Shown: positions 44,879-53,565, numbered from the stretch's first letter. The stretch is 64,000 bases of DNA from an uncultured Clostridium sp. (GCA_945917985.1 CAMEIH010000009.1:1-64000), one strand, 5' to 3'. Numbers and translations are program-made. The notes: generated from the letters alone by a model not told the origin.

Positions 44879-44955
44879 TGGAAGGCTTCTTTTATTATTG
44901 AGGTAGTAAAAAAGTTGATGATTTGATATACTATTATAAATGGAGGTGCGAAAAT

Positions 44956-45135
44956 ATGTGTGATGTAGATAAATATTTAAATATGTTTCACGATATGAAA
45001 AAGCTACAGCCAGAGGACACACTTCAACTCGTTATGGAAGCTAAAGATGACGAGGAAAGAGATTTCTTTGAGATGTTAGGTAATTTTTTGTTGCAACAGA
45101 AGCAAAAAAAAGTTATTGAGGGGAATTTGTTTTAA
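44956..45135 (+). CDS. Small acidic protein, partner of the zeta-like kinase
   Basis: 59 residues from ATG 44956 (TGGAGGTG eight bases upstream; the frame is open 11 codons earlier). Acidic and helical: DVDKYLNMFHDMKKL, EAKDDEERDFFEML, and a glutamine/lysine-rich tail. Its stop overlaps the next start (TAATG). Position, size and charge suggest an antitoxin-like partner of the downstream kinase, though it does not resemble the epsilon antitoxin by any motif I can see. Confidence 0.65.
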   Translation: MCDVDKYLNMFHDMKKLQPEDTLQLVMEAKDDEERDFFEMLGNFLLQQKQKKVIEGNLF

Positions 45136-45692
45136 TGAAGAAATATATTTTGATTGCCGGCGTTAATGGTGCCGGCAAATCTACTTTATACCAAACATTA
45201 GATTCTCTTAAGGGTATGAAACGTGTGAATACAGATGAAATAGTGCGAAGTTTTGGAAACTGGAAAAATCCTGAAGATGTATTGAAAGCTGGGAAAATTG
45301 CTGTAAAACAGATTAAGGATGCTTTTGATGCGGAGATATCCTTCAATCAAGAGACAACATTGTGTGGTAATAGCATTATGAGAAACATTGAAAGAGCAAA
45401 GGCTTTAGGATATGAAATAGAAATTCATTATGTCGGAGTTGAATCCGTGGAGATTGCAAAAGAGAGAATAGCATATCGCGTAAAACATGGTGGACATGGT
45501 ATTCCGGATGTTGATGTTGAGCGAAGGTATGTAGAAAGTTTTCAAAATCTTAAGCGAGTGATTGATAAGTGTAATCTTTTGGTTTTGTATGATAACACAG
45601 AGGCTTTTAATAGATTTGCAATATATAAAAGTGGAGAGTTGATTAGTTTGTCGGATGATGTGCCAATGTGGTATGAAACATTTTTAAAATAA
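45135..45692 (+). CDS. Zeta-toxin-like P-loop kinase
   Basis: 185 residues. Walker A GVNGAGKST (9-17), then VNTDEIVRSFG, ETTLCGNSIMRNIERAKALGYEIEIHYVGV and a zeta-like RIAYRVKHGGHGIPDVDVERRY segment. This is the zeta_toxin/AAA_33 pattern. Characterised zeta toxins phosphorylate UDP-N-acetylglucosamine; related small kinases have other targets. Translationally coupled to the 59-residue gene. The pair has lower G+C than its neighbours, which suggests acquisition by transfer. Followed by a strong terminator. Confidence 0.82.
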   Translation: MKKYILIAGVNGAGKSTLYQTLDSLKGMKRVNTDEIVRSFGNWKNPEDVLKAGKIAVKQIKDAFDAEISFNQETTLCGNSIMRNIERAKALGYEIEIHYVGVESVEIAKERIAYRVKHGGHGIPDVDVERRYVESFQNLKRVIDKCNLLVLYDNTEAFNRFAIYKSGELISLSDDVPMWYETFLK

Positions 45693-45766
45693 ATAGAATT
45701 GTCACTTTATAGAGAGTCATTTAATCACGTTTGTTGAATTATGTAATTAGATTTTTATTAGATTGT

Positions 45767-45800
45767 GGGCTGAGGAATTGCAAATTCCTCAGCCCTGTTT
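45767..45800. terminator. Bidirectional Rho-independent terminator
   Basis: Perfect 13-bp stem GGGCTGAGGAATT/AATTCCTCAGCCC with a 3-nt loop (45767-45795), then TGTTTCTTT. It lies between the zeta-like gene and the convergent DUF3892 gene. Confidence 0.88.
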
Positions 45801-45802
45801 CT

Positions 45803-46102
45803 TTAAAAAGCAGATGTTTTCACAGTGGGAAGGGAAGCCAGATTATTATTCTCGGAATCATCCGGGATGGATTTCAAATATTCAGTTTCCTTCTTGTGGG
45901 CAACGCCTACACCTTTGATCTTTCCGGCTTTTGCGAGGGAAACACCCTCCTCCCGGCTGACAATCCGGTCATCAGATAACTGGTAGCCGGAAATGCGGCC
46001 TTTTGATTTCACCAGACCTGTAATGGAAACGGCATCGGGATCCGGCGTGGGTATTTCGTCTAAAGCTGCTTTCGGAAGAGCAGCGGTTCTGTTTTCATTC
46101 AT
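45803..46102 (-). CDS. DUF3892 domain protein
   Basis: 99 residues. A charged N-terminal arm (about 1-25) precedes the DUF3892 core: SITGLVKSKGRISGYQLSDD, IVSREEGVSLAKAGKIKGV, and GVAHKKETEYLKSIPDDSENNNLASLP. Proteins of this family are small, cytosolic and functionally uncharacterised. The start ATG at 46102 has AGGAGA in range. Single gene between a terminator and the structured element copy C. Confidence 0.85.
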   Translation of the reverse strand: MNENRTAALPKAALDEIPTPDPDAVSITGLVKSKGRISGYQLSDDRIVSREEGVSLAKAGKIKGVGVAHKKETEYLKSIPDDSENNNLASLPTVKTSAF

Positions 46103-46204
46103 AAAAATAATCTCCTGTTTTACTGAATTTTTTCTTAGTATAAACAGGAGATTATTCTATTATACAATTCCTATAATCAAAAAATTTTACTTTCACTCTG
46201 TCAT

Positions 46205-46350
46205 ATTTCACAAAATTAATGATTGGCGATTTAGGGCACGGTGGAAATGAGACTCATAAAAACATGGAAGCCTTTGCTGAACATGTTTTTAGTATTAGAG
46301 GCTCATTGGAACGTATCGTGCACATGAGCCATGAATTAATTTTGTGAAAT
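46205..46350 (+). repeat. Structured intergenic element, copy C
   Basis: The 106-nt core is at 46225-46330. Pairings: GGC/GCC, GCACG (46236-46240) with CGTGC (46317-46321), ATGAG with CTCAT, and apical AAAAACATG/CATGTTTTT. The apical stem has G-C changed to A-T on both sides compared with copies A and B. The outer arms ATTTCACAAAATTAAT (46205-46220) and ATTAATTTTGTGAAAT (46335-46350) form a perfect 16-bp inverted repeat not shared with the other copies. It lies just beyond the 3' end of the leftward nonulosonate operon. Confidence 0.9.
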
Positions 46351-46370
46351 AAAAGAGATGAAAAATATAA

Positions 46371-47435
46371 TTATATTTCATCCAATTCCTTAGCTATCCT
46401 CATAGCACCTTTCCCATCCACCAGCTGTCTCATAGTCTCATGGGCAGCCTTCCGTTTCTGAAAATTTCCCGACATATCTGTCACAAAATCCATAATCCTG
46501 TCAAGTGCTTCTTCATAATGCTTACGAATATCTCCTGCACAGGGGATGGCTCCTGCCTCATCAAAAGCTTTGGTAGCTGTCAGCTGATTGTCTGCCAGAC
46601 AAAAGCTGATGGAAGGAACACCTGCGGCACATAGCTCGTACAGGGTAGTTCCGGCTGCGGAAACAGCAAGATCACAGCTTCCCATAAGAGAAGCCATATC
46701 GGCTACATTTTCGTGAAGCTGAAGGAAAGGAAGTTCAGAAGCAAGCTGATAGAGCTTATCCTTATCTTCATTCAACCGGCCGATCACGATATGAAGCTGA
46801 CAGAAATCCATGGAACTGTTTGCCCTGAAAGCCTCAATCAACTTCAGACAGAAGTGATAAGGGTCACTTCCCCCTGTTGTCACCAGAATATTGGAAACCT
46901 TGTCACGGCAATCGGTGTGCAGATCGGTAAACTGTCTGCGAAGGGGTGTATAGGAAGCGCCAAGCAGTGTATGGGCTGCGTTCCGATAGGCGGCTTTGTA
47001 GGAAGGCATTTTGCTTTCCGGTATCACATCATAATTGATCACAAGATCAGCAGGATAGTCAAAAAGCTGCAGGTCGTCAAGATAGGCCACTTTTGCGGCA
47101 GTTCTTACGGCAGACAGATAATGCTCCGTCACATAATAGGAATCCAGGAAGAAAATCTGCTCGGCCTGCCCGGCCTCGTTCAGCATGCCAAGAACTTCAG
47201 TTAATTCTTTTTCCGGGTCATCATAAGATGCAGTTTCCAAAATGCTCACAGGAAATCTGCAGGCAGGATCAAAGCTCTGCAAAAGCGCTTCACTTTCCCG
47301 ATCGGAAACGAGAAAGCAGACCTTCATGCCAAGGGAAAAACAGGCATCGGCAATAGACAGGCATCTCATAAGATGCCCGGTTGCGATATGGCTGTTGCCG
47401 TCTGTTCTGAAATAAACTAATCGATCAGTTCCCAT
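46371..47435 (-). CDS. pseG: PseG-like nucleotide-sugar hydrolase (nonulosonate pathway)
   Basis: 354 residues. The N-terminus LVYFRTDGNSHIATGHLMRCLSIAD carries the G-x-G-H-x-x-R motif of PseG, whose His is catalytic in the family. The MurG-like second half has NILVTTGGSDPYHF and SAAGTTLYELCAAGVPSISF. PseG removes UDP from UDP-2,4-diacetamido-2,4,6-trideoxy-L-altrose before condensation with phosphoenolpyruvate. It is the last gene of the leftward operon, and its start overlaps the NeuB-like gene by 19 bases. The exact sugar isomer cannot be fixed from sequence. Confidence 0.88.
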   Translation of the reverse strand: MGTDRLVYFRTDGNSHIATGHLMRCLSIADACFSLGMKVCFLVSDRESEALLQSFDPACRFPVSILETASYDDPEKELTEVLGMLNEAGQAEQIFFLDSYYVTEHYLSAVRTAAKVAYLDDLQLFDYPADLVINYDVIPESKMPSYKAAYRNAAHTLLGASYTPLRRQFTDLHTDCRDKVSNILVTTGGSDPYHFCLKLIEAFRANSSMDFCQLHIVIGRLNEDKDKLYQLASELPFLQLHENVADMASLMGSCDLAVSAAGTTLYELCAAGVPSISFCLADNQLTATKAFDEAGAIPCAGDIRKHYEEALDRIMDFVTDMSGNFQKRKAAHETMRQLVDGKGAMRIAKELDEI

Positions 47436-48469
47436 GCAAGAGGTGTTCCTTTCTTTAAAAAGTGCTTTGCTTTTTTGCCCAGCACCTGCTCATAATACAT
47501 GGTGTGAAGCCCGTTGCCGGGGCGGATGGAGCGTATATTTTCGGGAGTGAGAATTTCCCCTTCCTGAATATCCTTTACCACAAAAAGAGAACGGGAACCT
47601 TCGTGTTCCAGCTTCTGGGTGTCCGTCAGAACATATTCACTGCTTCCAAGAGCCTTTTCCAGAATACGGATTTCGTCCACCATCTGCTTAAATTCTTCCG
47701 GCTCCATGGAGAAGGCGCTGTCAGGACCGCCGTCAGCTCTGCGGAGCGTCAGATGCTTTTCCACCATTTTGGCGCCTAAAGGAATCGCGCCCGCGGAGAC
47801 GATGGTTCCCATGGTGTGGTCGGAGATGCCTGCAATACAGTCATAGGTCTTAGCCAGAGTGGGAATGACCCTTAAATTTACCGCCTCATAGGGAGTGGGA
47901 TAGGAGGAGACACATTTGAGAAGAACAATGTCCTCGTTCCCTTCCTCTTTGCAAACGGAAAGAGCCCGCTCGATATCCTCCGGATAGGCGATGCCTGTGG
48001 CAAAAATCATGGGTTTATGAAGCTTTGCAATCTTGCGGATCAGAGGAATGTCATTGATCTCGTAGGAGGCGATCTTGTAAGCCGGTACTTTCATCTGTTC
48101 GAGAAAATCCACGGAGGTAAAGTCAAAGGGAGAGGAGAAGCATAGAAGGCCCAGCTTGTTTGCTTCCTCCATCAGCTTTGGCTGCCACTCACAGGGCGTA
48201 TAGGCTTCCTGATACAGCTTGTACAAGGTGGTGCCGTCCCAGATGGTTCCCTCATTGATCTGGAAACATTCGTCATCGCAGTCAATGGTGATGGTATCTG
48301 CGGTATAGGTCTGGAGCTTTACCGCATCGGCACCGGCCTCCTTTGCCGCGTGAACGATTTCCAAAGCTCTGTTATAATCCTGATTATGATTGGCTGAGAT
48401 TTCTGCCACAATAAAAGCGGGCGCTCCCTCACCGATCATTCTGTTACCGATTTGAAAACTCTTGTTCAT
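47417..48469 (-). CDS. pseI: Nonulosonic acid synthase (NeuB/PseI family)
   Basis: 350 residues. The TIM barrel (about 10-280) includes FIVAEISANHNQDYNRALEIV, AGADAVKLQTYTADTITID, LKCVSSYPTPYEAVNL and KMVEKHLTLRRADGGPDSAFSM. A C-terminal SAF (antifreeze-like) domain spans about 290-348. These motifs fit PseI (pseudaminic acid synthase) better than sialic acid NeuB. It condenses a six-carbon sugar with phosphoenolpyruvate to make the nine-carbon acid. The spacer to the upstream PLP gene is 55 bases. Confidence 0.92.
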   Translation of the reverse strand: MNKSFQIGNRMIGEGAPAFIVAEISANHNQDYNRALEIVHAAKEAGADAVKLQTYTADTITIDCDDECFQINEGTIWDGTTLYKLYQEAYTPCEWQPKLMEEANKLGLLCFSSPFDFTSVDFLEQMKVPAYKIASYEINDIPLIRKIAKLHKPMIFATGIAYPEDIERALSVCKEEGNEDIVLLKCVSSYPTPYEAVNLRVIPTLAKTYDCIAGISDHTMGTIVSAGAIPLGAKMVEKHLTLRRADGGPDSAFSMEPEEFKQMVDEIRILEKALGSSEYVLTDTQKLEHEGSRSLFVVKDIQEGEILTPENIRSIRPGNGLHTMYYEQVLGKKAKHFLKKGTPLAWELID

Positions 48470-48524
48470 CTACATTCCTCTCAATTCTTTGCTTTATGCA
48501 TCCCTGCTTGCAGTGATATAAAGC

Positions 48525-49739
48525 CTACACTTCCCAGTGATGTTTTTGCAGATACTCCTTATTCCCCCAGGGCTCCCTTGCCACGAACAAGGTTCCGTCC
48601 GTCTTTTCCACGATGACGGCGGGAAAATAATGAATGAAAAGGGGATTCAGACACATGGTGTAGCCTCCGGCGGTGTCATAGATGATCTTATCCCCGGGAA
48701 TGAGAGCGGCATCATCCGTGATCTCAAACAGCCTGTCATACTCCATACAGGTGGCACCGCAGATCCACTGTGTTTTCTCTATGTTTCTGACACTCTTGTC
48801 ACTTACATATTCGATATGATGAGGATAAACGTGTCTGGTAACCAGAGGATTTAAGTTTACCCTGCTTCCGTTTGTGACAATGAATTTTCGTCCCCTGATA
48901 TCCTTCACATCAAGCACTTCCGTCTCAAAGGTGGTGGCTCTTGAAATCAGAGAGACACCGGGTTCTGCAATCAGTGTTGTCTTTTCTTTATCAAAATAAC
49001 CGGAAAGTACCCGGCAGATTTCCTTAAAATAATCGCGGTAGTCCGGTTTGTCATCCCTTCCGCCAAAATAGCCGCCGCCCATATCGATATAGTCAAGGGA
49101 AAGCTCATATTCCTTTGCAATTTTGACCGCCATTCCTGCAAGGGCGCCGTAAACATGTACCGTGCGGGACTGGGTGGAGGAATGAAGATGAAGACCGCCT
49201 ACCTTTACATTGGGAAGAGCGCTTAATCTGTCGATGGCAGCCTTCAGAACACCGTTTTCGTAGCAGTAGCCGAAGCGCCCGCCTTCCTCTTCCACAAGCT
49301 CCTCATCAGGGCACATGACAGCAATGTCGCAATTTACCCGAAGCCCAACGCGAAAGCTCCTGTCAGGATACAGACTGCTCAGCTCTTCCATCCAGGAGAG
49401 CTCGTCATTGGAATCAAGATTCACATAGCCTCCTGCGATCAGGACAGTCTCGAATACTTTTTTATCCTTTATGGGACCGTTGTAAATAATGTTTCCTGAA
49501 GAAAAACCGAGGCGGTGAACAAGATCATACTCCGTAGCGGAGACCACCTCCGCATAAAAGCCCTTTCCTTTTAAATAATAGAGAAGCCAGGGGAGGGAGT
49601 TTGTCTTGACGGAATAGCCCATGACGAAATTCTCGCCCCAGTTCGCTGAAAGGGCGCTTTTCAGCAGGTTGATATCGTATAATAAATCCTTCTCTTTGAT
49701 TCTGTAAAAAGGAGTGTCTGTTGTCGTTTTATGATTCAT
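48525..49739 (-). CDS. PLP-dependent decarboxylase-fold enzyme in the nonulosonate operon
   Basis: About 404 residues from the ATG at 49739; an in-frame ATG seven codons earlier lacks a good ribosome site. Alanine-racemase-like barrel with the PLP lysine in MGYSVKTN (about Lys45), VGGLHLHSS, the phosphate-binding DMGGGYFGG and AEPGVSLISRA. The C-terminal beta domain has CGATCMEYDRL, the position of the decarboxylase active-site Cys and Asp. This is the group IV (Orn/DAP/carboxynorspermidine) decarboxylase fold. No such step exists in known pseudaminic or legionaminic pathways, so substrate and role are open. Confidence 0.88.
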   Translation of the reverse strand: MNHKTTTDTPFYRIKEKDLLYDINLLKSALSANWGENFVMGYSVKTNSLPWLLYYLKGKGFYAEVVSATEYDLVHRLGFSSGNIIYNGPIKDKKVFETVLIAGGYVNLDSNDELSWMEELSSLYPDRSFRVGLRVNCDIAVMCPDEELVEEEGGRFGYCYENGVLKAAIDRLSALPNVKVGGLHLHSSTQSRTVHVYGALAGMAVKIAKEYELSLDYIDMGGGYFGGRDDKPDYRDYFKEICRVLSGYFDKEKTTLIAEPGVSLISRATTFETEVLDVKDIRGRKFIVTNGSRVNLNPLVTRHVYPHHIEYVSDKSVRNIEKTQWICGATCMEYDRLFEITDDAALIPGDKIIYDTAGGYTMCLNPLFIHYFPAVIVEKTDGTLFVAREPWGNKEYLQKHHWEV

Positions 49740-50445
49740 AGTTTGCTTCGGCCTTTCCATGATTTAGTCTCTTATATTTAATCTCAGCGATTTCCCAGTC
49801 TTCCGGGGTGTCAATATCCTGTACTTCCATCTCAGAGAGCACCAGGGGAACCAGCTTTTCCACATCCGTGGTACCGGCTTTCATGAAAGGAGTGGTGCGG
49901 CAGGCATAGAACTGACCGCAGTCATGGTAAATCTTCTGAAGGTCCTGGCTTCTGGCTGTGGCATATTCCGGAAACTGGCGCTCCACAAAGCCCTGCTCAT
50001 TGACGATTAAGCCCCGCTGGGGCGGATAGGAGAAGGGAACCACCGGCATCACCGAATCGGCGGTCTCTAAAAGATCCATGGCATCCTTCAGCCGTTTTCC
50101 GGTAAGAAAAGGAGCGGTGGGATAGATGCAGCAAAAGGCTTCAAAAAAGAACCCTCTTTTTTCGTATTCCTTCAAAACCTCCATGATCACATCGTCGGTG
50201 GAAGCATAATCTCCCGACATTTCCGCTGACCGGAAAAAGGGAACGTTTGCTCCGGCGCTCCGTGCAATTTCGGCAATCTCCGCATCGTCTGTGGAAACCA
50301 TGACCTCGTCGAAGGCCTGTGATGCGAAAGCAGCTTCGATAGAATAGCACAGGATCGGCTTCCCGCAAAATTCCTTTATATTCTTTCTCGGAATCCGTTT
50401 GCTGCCGCCTCTGGCAGTGATGATTGCAAGTTTTTTCCCGTTCAT
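49729..50445 (-). CDS. pseF: CMP-nonulosonate cytidylyltransferase (PseF/NeuA family)
   Basis: 238 residues. The N-terminus KKLAIITARGGSKRIPRKNIKEF is the CTP-binding loop of CMP-sialate-type synthetases. FDEVMVSTDDAEIAEIA, IYPTAPFLTGKRLKDA, the QFYACRTTPFM segment and DIDTPEDWEIAE complete the family pattern, and the PseF subgroup fits best. It activates the nonulosonic acid as its CMP form. First gene of the leftward operon; its 3' end overlaps the PLP enzyme start. Confidence 0.92.
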   Translation of the reverse strand: MNGKKLAIITARGGSKRIPRKNIKEFCGKPILCYSIEAAFASQAFDEVMVSTDDAEIAEIARSAGANVPFFRSAEMSGDYASTDDVIMEVLKEYEKRGFFFEAFCCIYPTAPFLTGKRLKDAMDLLETADSVMPVVPFSYPPQRGLIVNEQGFVERQFPEYATARSQDLQKIYHDCGQFYACRTTPFMKAGTTDVEKLVPLVLSEMEVQDIDTPEDWEIAEIKYKRLNHGKAEANYES

Positions 50446-50479
50446 GACAGCGCTCCTTAAAAATCTCTTAATATCACCA

Positions 50480-50507
50480 ATTATACACTATAATTCGTTG
50501 CAATCAA
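50480..50507 (-). promoter_or_regulatory. Candidate promoter of the nonulosonate operon
   Basis: Minus-strand TTGATT (50507-50502), 16-nt spacer, TATAAT (50485-50480). It overlaps the rightward promoter (50498-50527), so the two operons may compete or be co-regulated. Confidence 0.55.
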
Positions 50508-50527
50508 ATAAATTTCTGTGCTACAAT
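50498..50527 (+). promoter_or_regulatory. Candidate promoter of the glycosyltransferase
   Basis: TTGCAA (50498-50503), 18-nt spacer, TACAAT (50522-50527), about 78 bases before the start and divergent from the pseF promoter. Confidence 0.5.
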
Positions 50528-50604
50528 GAGCGCATGTGAGTCAGGCCGCCTGCGAATTGACTTCCGGTATCTGACTGAAAGAACGAAAACGGGGAAAATA
50601 TATT

Positions 50605-51696
50605 ATGAAGAAAACGAAGGGGCGTATTTATATCTGCCACACTTTTTATCATGCCTATATTGCCTGCCTTAAGGAACTAAACAGGGACAAAGAAAAGTGG
50701 GGACAGGCATCCCTTATGCTGAGCAGTATGTCCAATGATTTCGGAAACCTGAAGGAGCGGGCAGAAAAATCCGGTCTTTTCAAGGAAGTAATCCCCTTTG
50801 ATGAAAAGGAGGAAAGCTTTTTCCCGGAGCTTTCAAGGCTCCACAGGGACAGAGGAAATCTGCTTTCAAACATGATTCAGAGAATCCGTTTTACCAGGCG
50901 TTTCGGAAAGCTTCTTGAGCCATATATTCCGGTGGATCTCAGGCAGTATGAGGATATTTATGTGTTTTGTGATTCCGATCCTATCGGGTATTACTTAAGC
51001 ACCCACAGGATTTACTATCATGCTCTGGAGGACGGCCTTGACTGTATCAGATATTATGATACGGCACGTTTCGACAATCGCGGTCACTTTGGACTGAAGG
51101 CGTGGATGGCTGCCCACAATCTTATTTTTATCCAGAATGGGTATTCCAAATACTGTATCGATATGGAAGTGAACGATATCTCTGTGCTGCAGTATTCCTG
51201 CCCCAAGTATATCGAAAAGCCCCGCACACAGCTGACGGAGCATCTGGATGAGGCGGCAAAAAGAATATTGACTGAAATTTTTATTGCAAACAGGGAAGAA
51301 CTGGAGGAGAGCCTGAAAGCGGGAAAAGGAGGCGGACACCGGATCCTGGTGCTGACGGAGCCCCTTTGCGACCTGGAAACAAGGAAAAAAATTTTCACAG
51401 ACATCATCGAAGAATATCAATGGGTAGACGGGGAAAAAGCTCTGGTGTTGCTGAAACCTCATCCGAGAGATGTACTTGATTATAAGAAACTGTTCCCGAA
51501 GCATATCGTGCTTGACAGTAAATTTCCCATGGAAATCTTAAATTATGTGGAGGGGCTTTCTTTTGACAGGGTTGTCTCCGTGTTTACGGTGCCGGATGCC
51601 ATCCGCTTTGCAAAAGAAAAGGTGTTCCTTGGAGAGGATTTCATGGACAGGTATGAGGCGCCTGAGATTCACAGACAGAACGAGCAGATTTACTGA
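50605..51696 (+). CDS. Putative CMP-nonulosonate transferase (bacterial sialyltransferase fold)
   Basis: 363 residues. The N-terminal GRIYICHTFYHAYIACLKEL resembles GT52/polysialyltransferase-type enzymes. Two short motifs shared by bacterial sialyltransferases are present: D/E-D/E-G in YHALEDGLDCIRYY (about 141-143) and HP in VLLKPHPRD (about 285-286). A Ser/Thr site may be VVSVFTVPDAI. No membrane segment or signal peptide, so it acts on the cytoplasmic side. It is divergent from the CMP-nonulosonate genes, and the parsimonious role is transfer of that sugar to a lipid-linked acceptor. Confidence 0.72.
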   Translation: MKKTKGRIYICHTFYHAYIACLKELNRDKEKWGQASLMLSSMSNDFGNLKERAEKSGLFKEVIPFDEKEESFFPELSRLHRDRGNLLSNMIQRIRFTRRFGKLLEPYIPVDLRQYEDIYVFCDSDPIGYYLSTHRIYYHALEDGLDCIRYYDTARFDNRGHFGLKAWMAAHNLIFIQNGYSKYCIDMEVNDISVLQYSCPKYIEKPRTQLTEHLDEAAKRILTEIFIANREELEESLKAGKGGGHRILVLTEPLCDLETRKKIFTDIIEEYQWVDGEKALVLLKPHPRDVLDYKKLFPKHIVLDSKFPMEILNYVEGLSFDRVVSVFTVPDAIRFAKEKVFLGEDFMDRYEAPEIHRQNEQIY

Positions 51697-51727
51697 TGGT
51701 TTGACATTCCGGCCCACCATTCGCAAA

Positions 51728-51756
51728 TTGATTTATCAATACAACTATGATAAAAT
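51728..51756 (+). promoter_or_regulatory. Candidate promoter upstream of the ABC exporter gene
   Basis: TTGATT (51728-51733), 17-nt spacer, TAAAAT (51751-51756), about 37 bases before the start. Confidence 0.45.
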
Positions 51757-51792
51757 ATAATGATATATTTTGTACAAGGATAAAAGGATATT

Positions 51793-53550
51793 ATGAAAAA
51801 AATCTTTAAAAAGTTGATGATATTGCTGGACAGAAAGCAGAAGCAGAAGATGATCCTGCTTGTCTTTTTGATGCTCATCGGGGCAGTGCTGGAAACGCTC
51901 GGTGTTTCCATGATCCTTCCTGTGATGAACGTAGTCCTTGAGAAAAATGCAGTACAAAGCCACAGATATCTGCAGGTGATCTGCGATATCTTCCACATCG
52001 GTTATGATGACACGAGAACGCTGATGATCTTTGTCATGACCGGTCTTATCGTGATTTTTGCGGTCAAGAATATCTTTTTGTTCTTTCAGCAGAAGGTGCA
52101 GCTCAAATTCGTTTATACCAACCAGTTCGCCACCTCCAGAAGAATGATGATCAACTTCATGGAGCGCCCTTATGAATATTACCTGAATGCGGATACTTCC
52201 GTGATTCAGAGAAGCATTACTTCGGACGTCAACAATATGTACGGTCTGATCCTTTCCCTTTTGCAGCTTGTCAGCGAGGGAATTGTCTTTGTCTGCCTTG
52301 TGGCGGTAAGCCTTGTGACGGATGTGGTCATGAGTATCACGGTAGCGGTGCTGCTTGTGGCGGCGCTTCTGATCATCAAGTGTGTGTTAAAGCCTATTAT
52401 GCGCAAGGCCGGGGAGGAAAACCAGGATTACTACAGCGGACTGTATAAATGGATCGATCAGTCTGTAATGGGGATCAAGGAAATTAAAATAGCCAACAAG
52501 GAAAATTATTTTATCAATGAATATGCCAAGTGCGGCGCCGGTTATGTGAATGCGGTGCAGCGGTATAACCTTTACAATGCCACACCGAGACTTCTGATCG
52601 AGACTGTTGCCATTGCAGGCATGATCCTCTATGTGATGATCAGCCTTTTGCAGGGAGCCAATGTGGAGGAGATCATGCCGCAGATCGGTCTTCTTGCGGT
52701 GGCTGCCATGCGTCTCATTCCCTGCGCTAACAGGATCAACAATCATCTGACCTCCATCTCCTATTTTGAACCCTTCTTTATGGGGGTTTCCGACAATCTG
52801 CAGCAGGAGATCAGAGATGAGAATATTGATTATGACGAGGCTTCCTATCAGAAGAAGATAGAAGTGGAAAAGCTTGAAATCAAAGAAAAGATCGAGCTGA
52901 GAGATATTGTATATAAATATCCCAATACGGAGGTGCTTATTTTTGACCATGCCGATATGGAGATTCCCATCGGAAAGAGCGTGGGTATCGTGGGAACCTC
53001 GGGTGCCGGCAAGACCACCGTTGTGGATATCCTGCTTGGACTGTTGCGGCTGCAAAGCGGTGAAATTCTGGCAGACGGCGTGGAGGTCAGGGATCATTAT
53101 CAGTCCTGGCTGAAAAATATCGGCTATATTCCCCAGACAATATTTATGATTGATTCCACCATTCGAAAGAATGTAGCATTCGGATATGCGGATGAGGATA
53201 TTGATGATGAAAAGGTATGGCGTGCCTTGAAGGAAGCGCAGCTGGATGAGTTTGTGAGAGGACTTCCGGAGGGTCTTGATACCGGTATCGGCGAGAGGGG
53301 CATCCGCTTATCCGGCGGACAGCGCCAGCGTATCGGTATCGCAAGAGCATTGTTTGAGGATCCCGAGGTGCTGGTGCTTGACGAGGCAACCTCCGCCCTT
53401 GACAACGAGACGGAAGCAGCGATTATGGATTCCATCAACAGACTCCACGGAAGAAAGACATTGATCATCATTGCCCACAGATTACAGACCATTGAAAAAT
53501 GCGATATGGTTTACCGTGTGGAGAACGGTAAGGTGGACAGAGAGCGCTAA
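51793..53550 (+). CDS. ABC exporter, probable lipid-linked glycan flippase
   Basis: 585 residues, half-transporter with six membrane segments (about 20-320) followed by an ATPase domain. Walker A GTSGAGKTT (about 400-408), signature [16 protein letters not shown], Walker B VLVLDEATSALD, H-loop IIAHR. Overall order and length resemble PglK/MsbA-type homodimeric exporters. Within this locus the likely cargo is a polyprenol- or lipid-linked oligosaccharide. The acyltransferase gene starts 15 bases downstream. Confidence 0.88.
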   Translation: MKKIFKKLMILLDRKQKQKMILLVFLMLIGAVLETLGVSMILPVMNVVLEKNAVQSHRYLQVICDIFHIGYDDTRTLMIFVMTGLIVIFAVKNIFLFFQQKVQLKFVYTNQFATSRRMMINFMERPYEYYLNADTSVIQRSITSDVNNMYGLILSLLQLVSEGIVFVCLVAVSLVTDVVMSITVAVLLVAALLIIKCVLKPIMRKAGEENQDYYSGLYKWIDQSVMGIKEIKIANKENYFINEYAKCGAGYVNAVQRYNLYNATPRLLIETVAIAGMILYVMISLLQGANVEEIMPQIGLLAVAAMRLIPCANRINNHLTSISYFEPFFMGVSDNLQQEIRDENIDYDEASYQKKIEVEKLEIKEKIELRDIVYKYPNTEVLIFDHADMEIPIGKSVGIVGTSGAGKTTVVDILLGLLRLQSGEILADGVEVRDHYQSWLKNIGYIPQTIFMIDSTIRKNVAFGYADEDIDDEKVWRALKEAQLDEFVRGLPEGLDTGIGERGIRLSGGQRQRIGIARALFEDPEVLVLDEATSALDNETEAAIMDSINRLHGRKTLIIIAHRLQTIEKCDMVYRVENGKVDRER

Positions 53551-53565
53551 GGAAAGGAGCATCCG

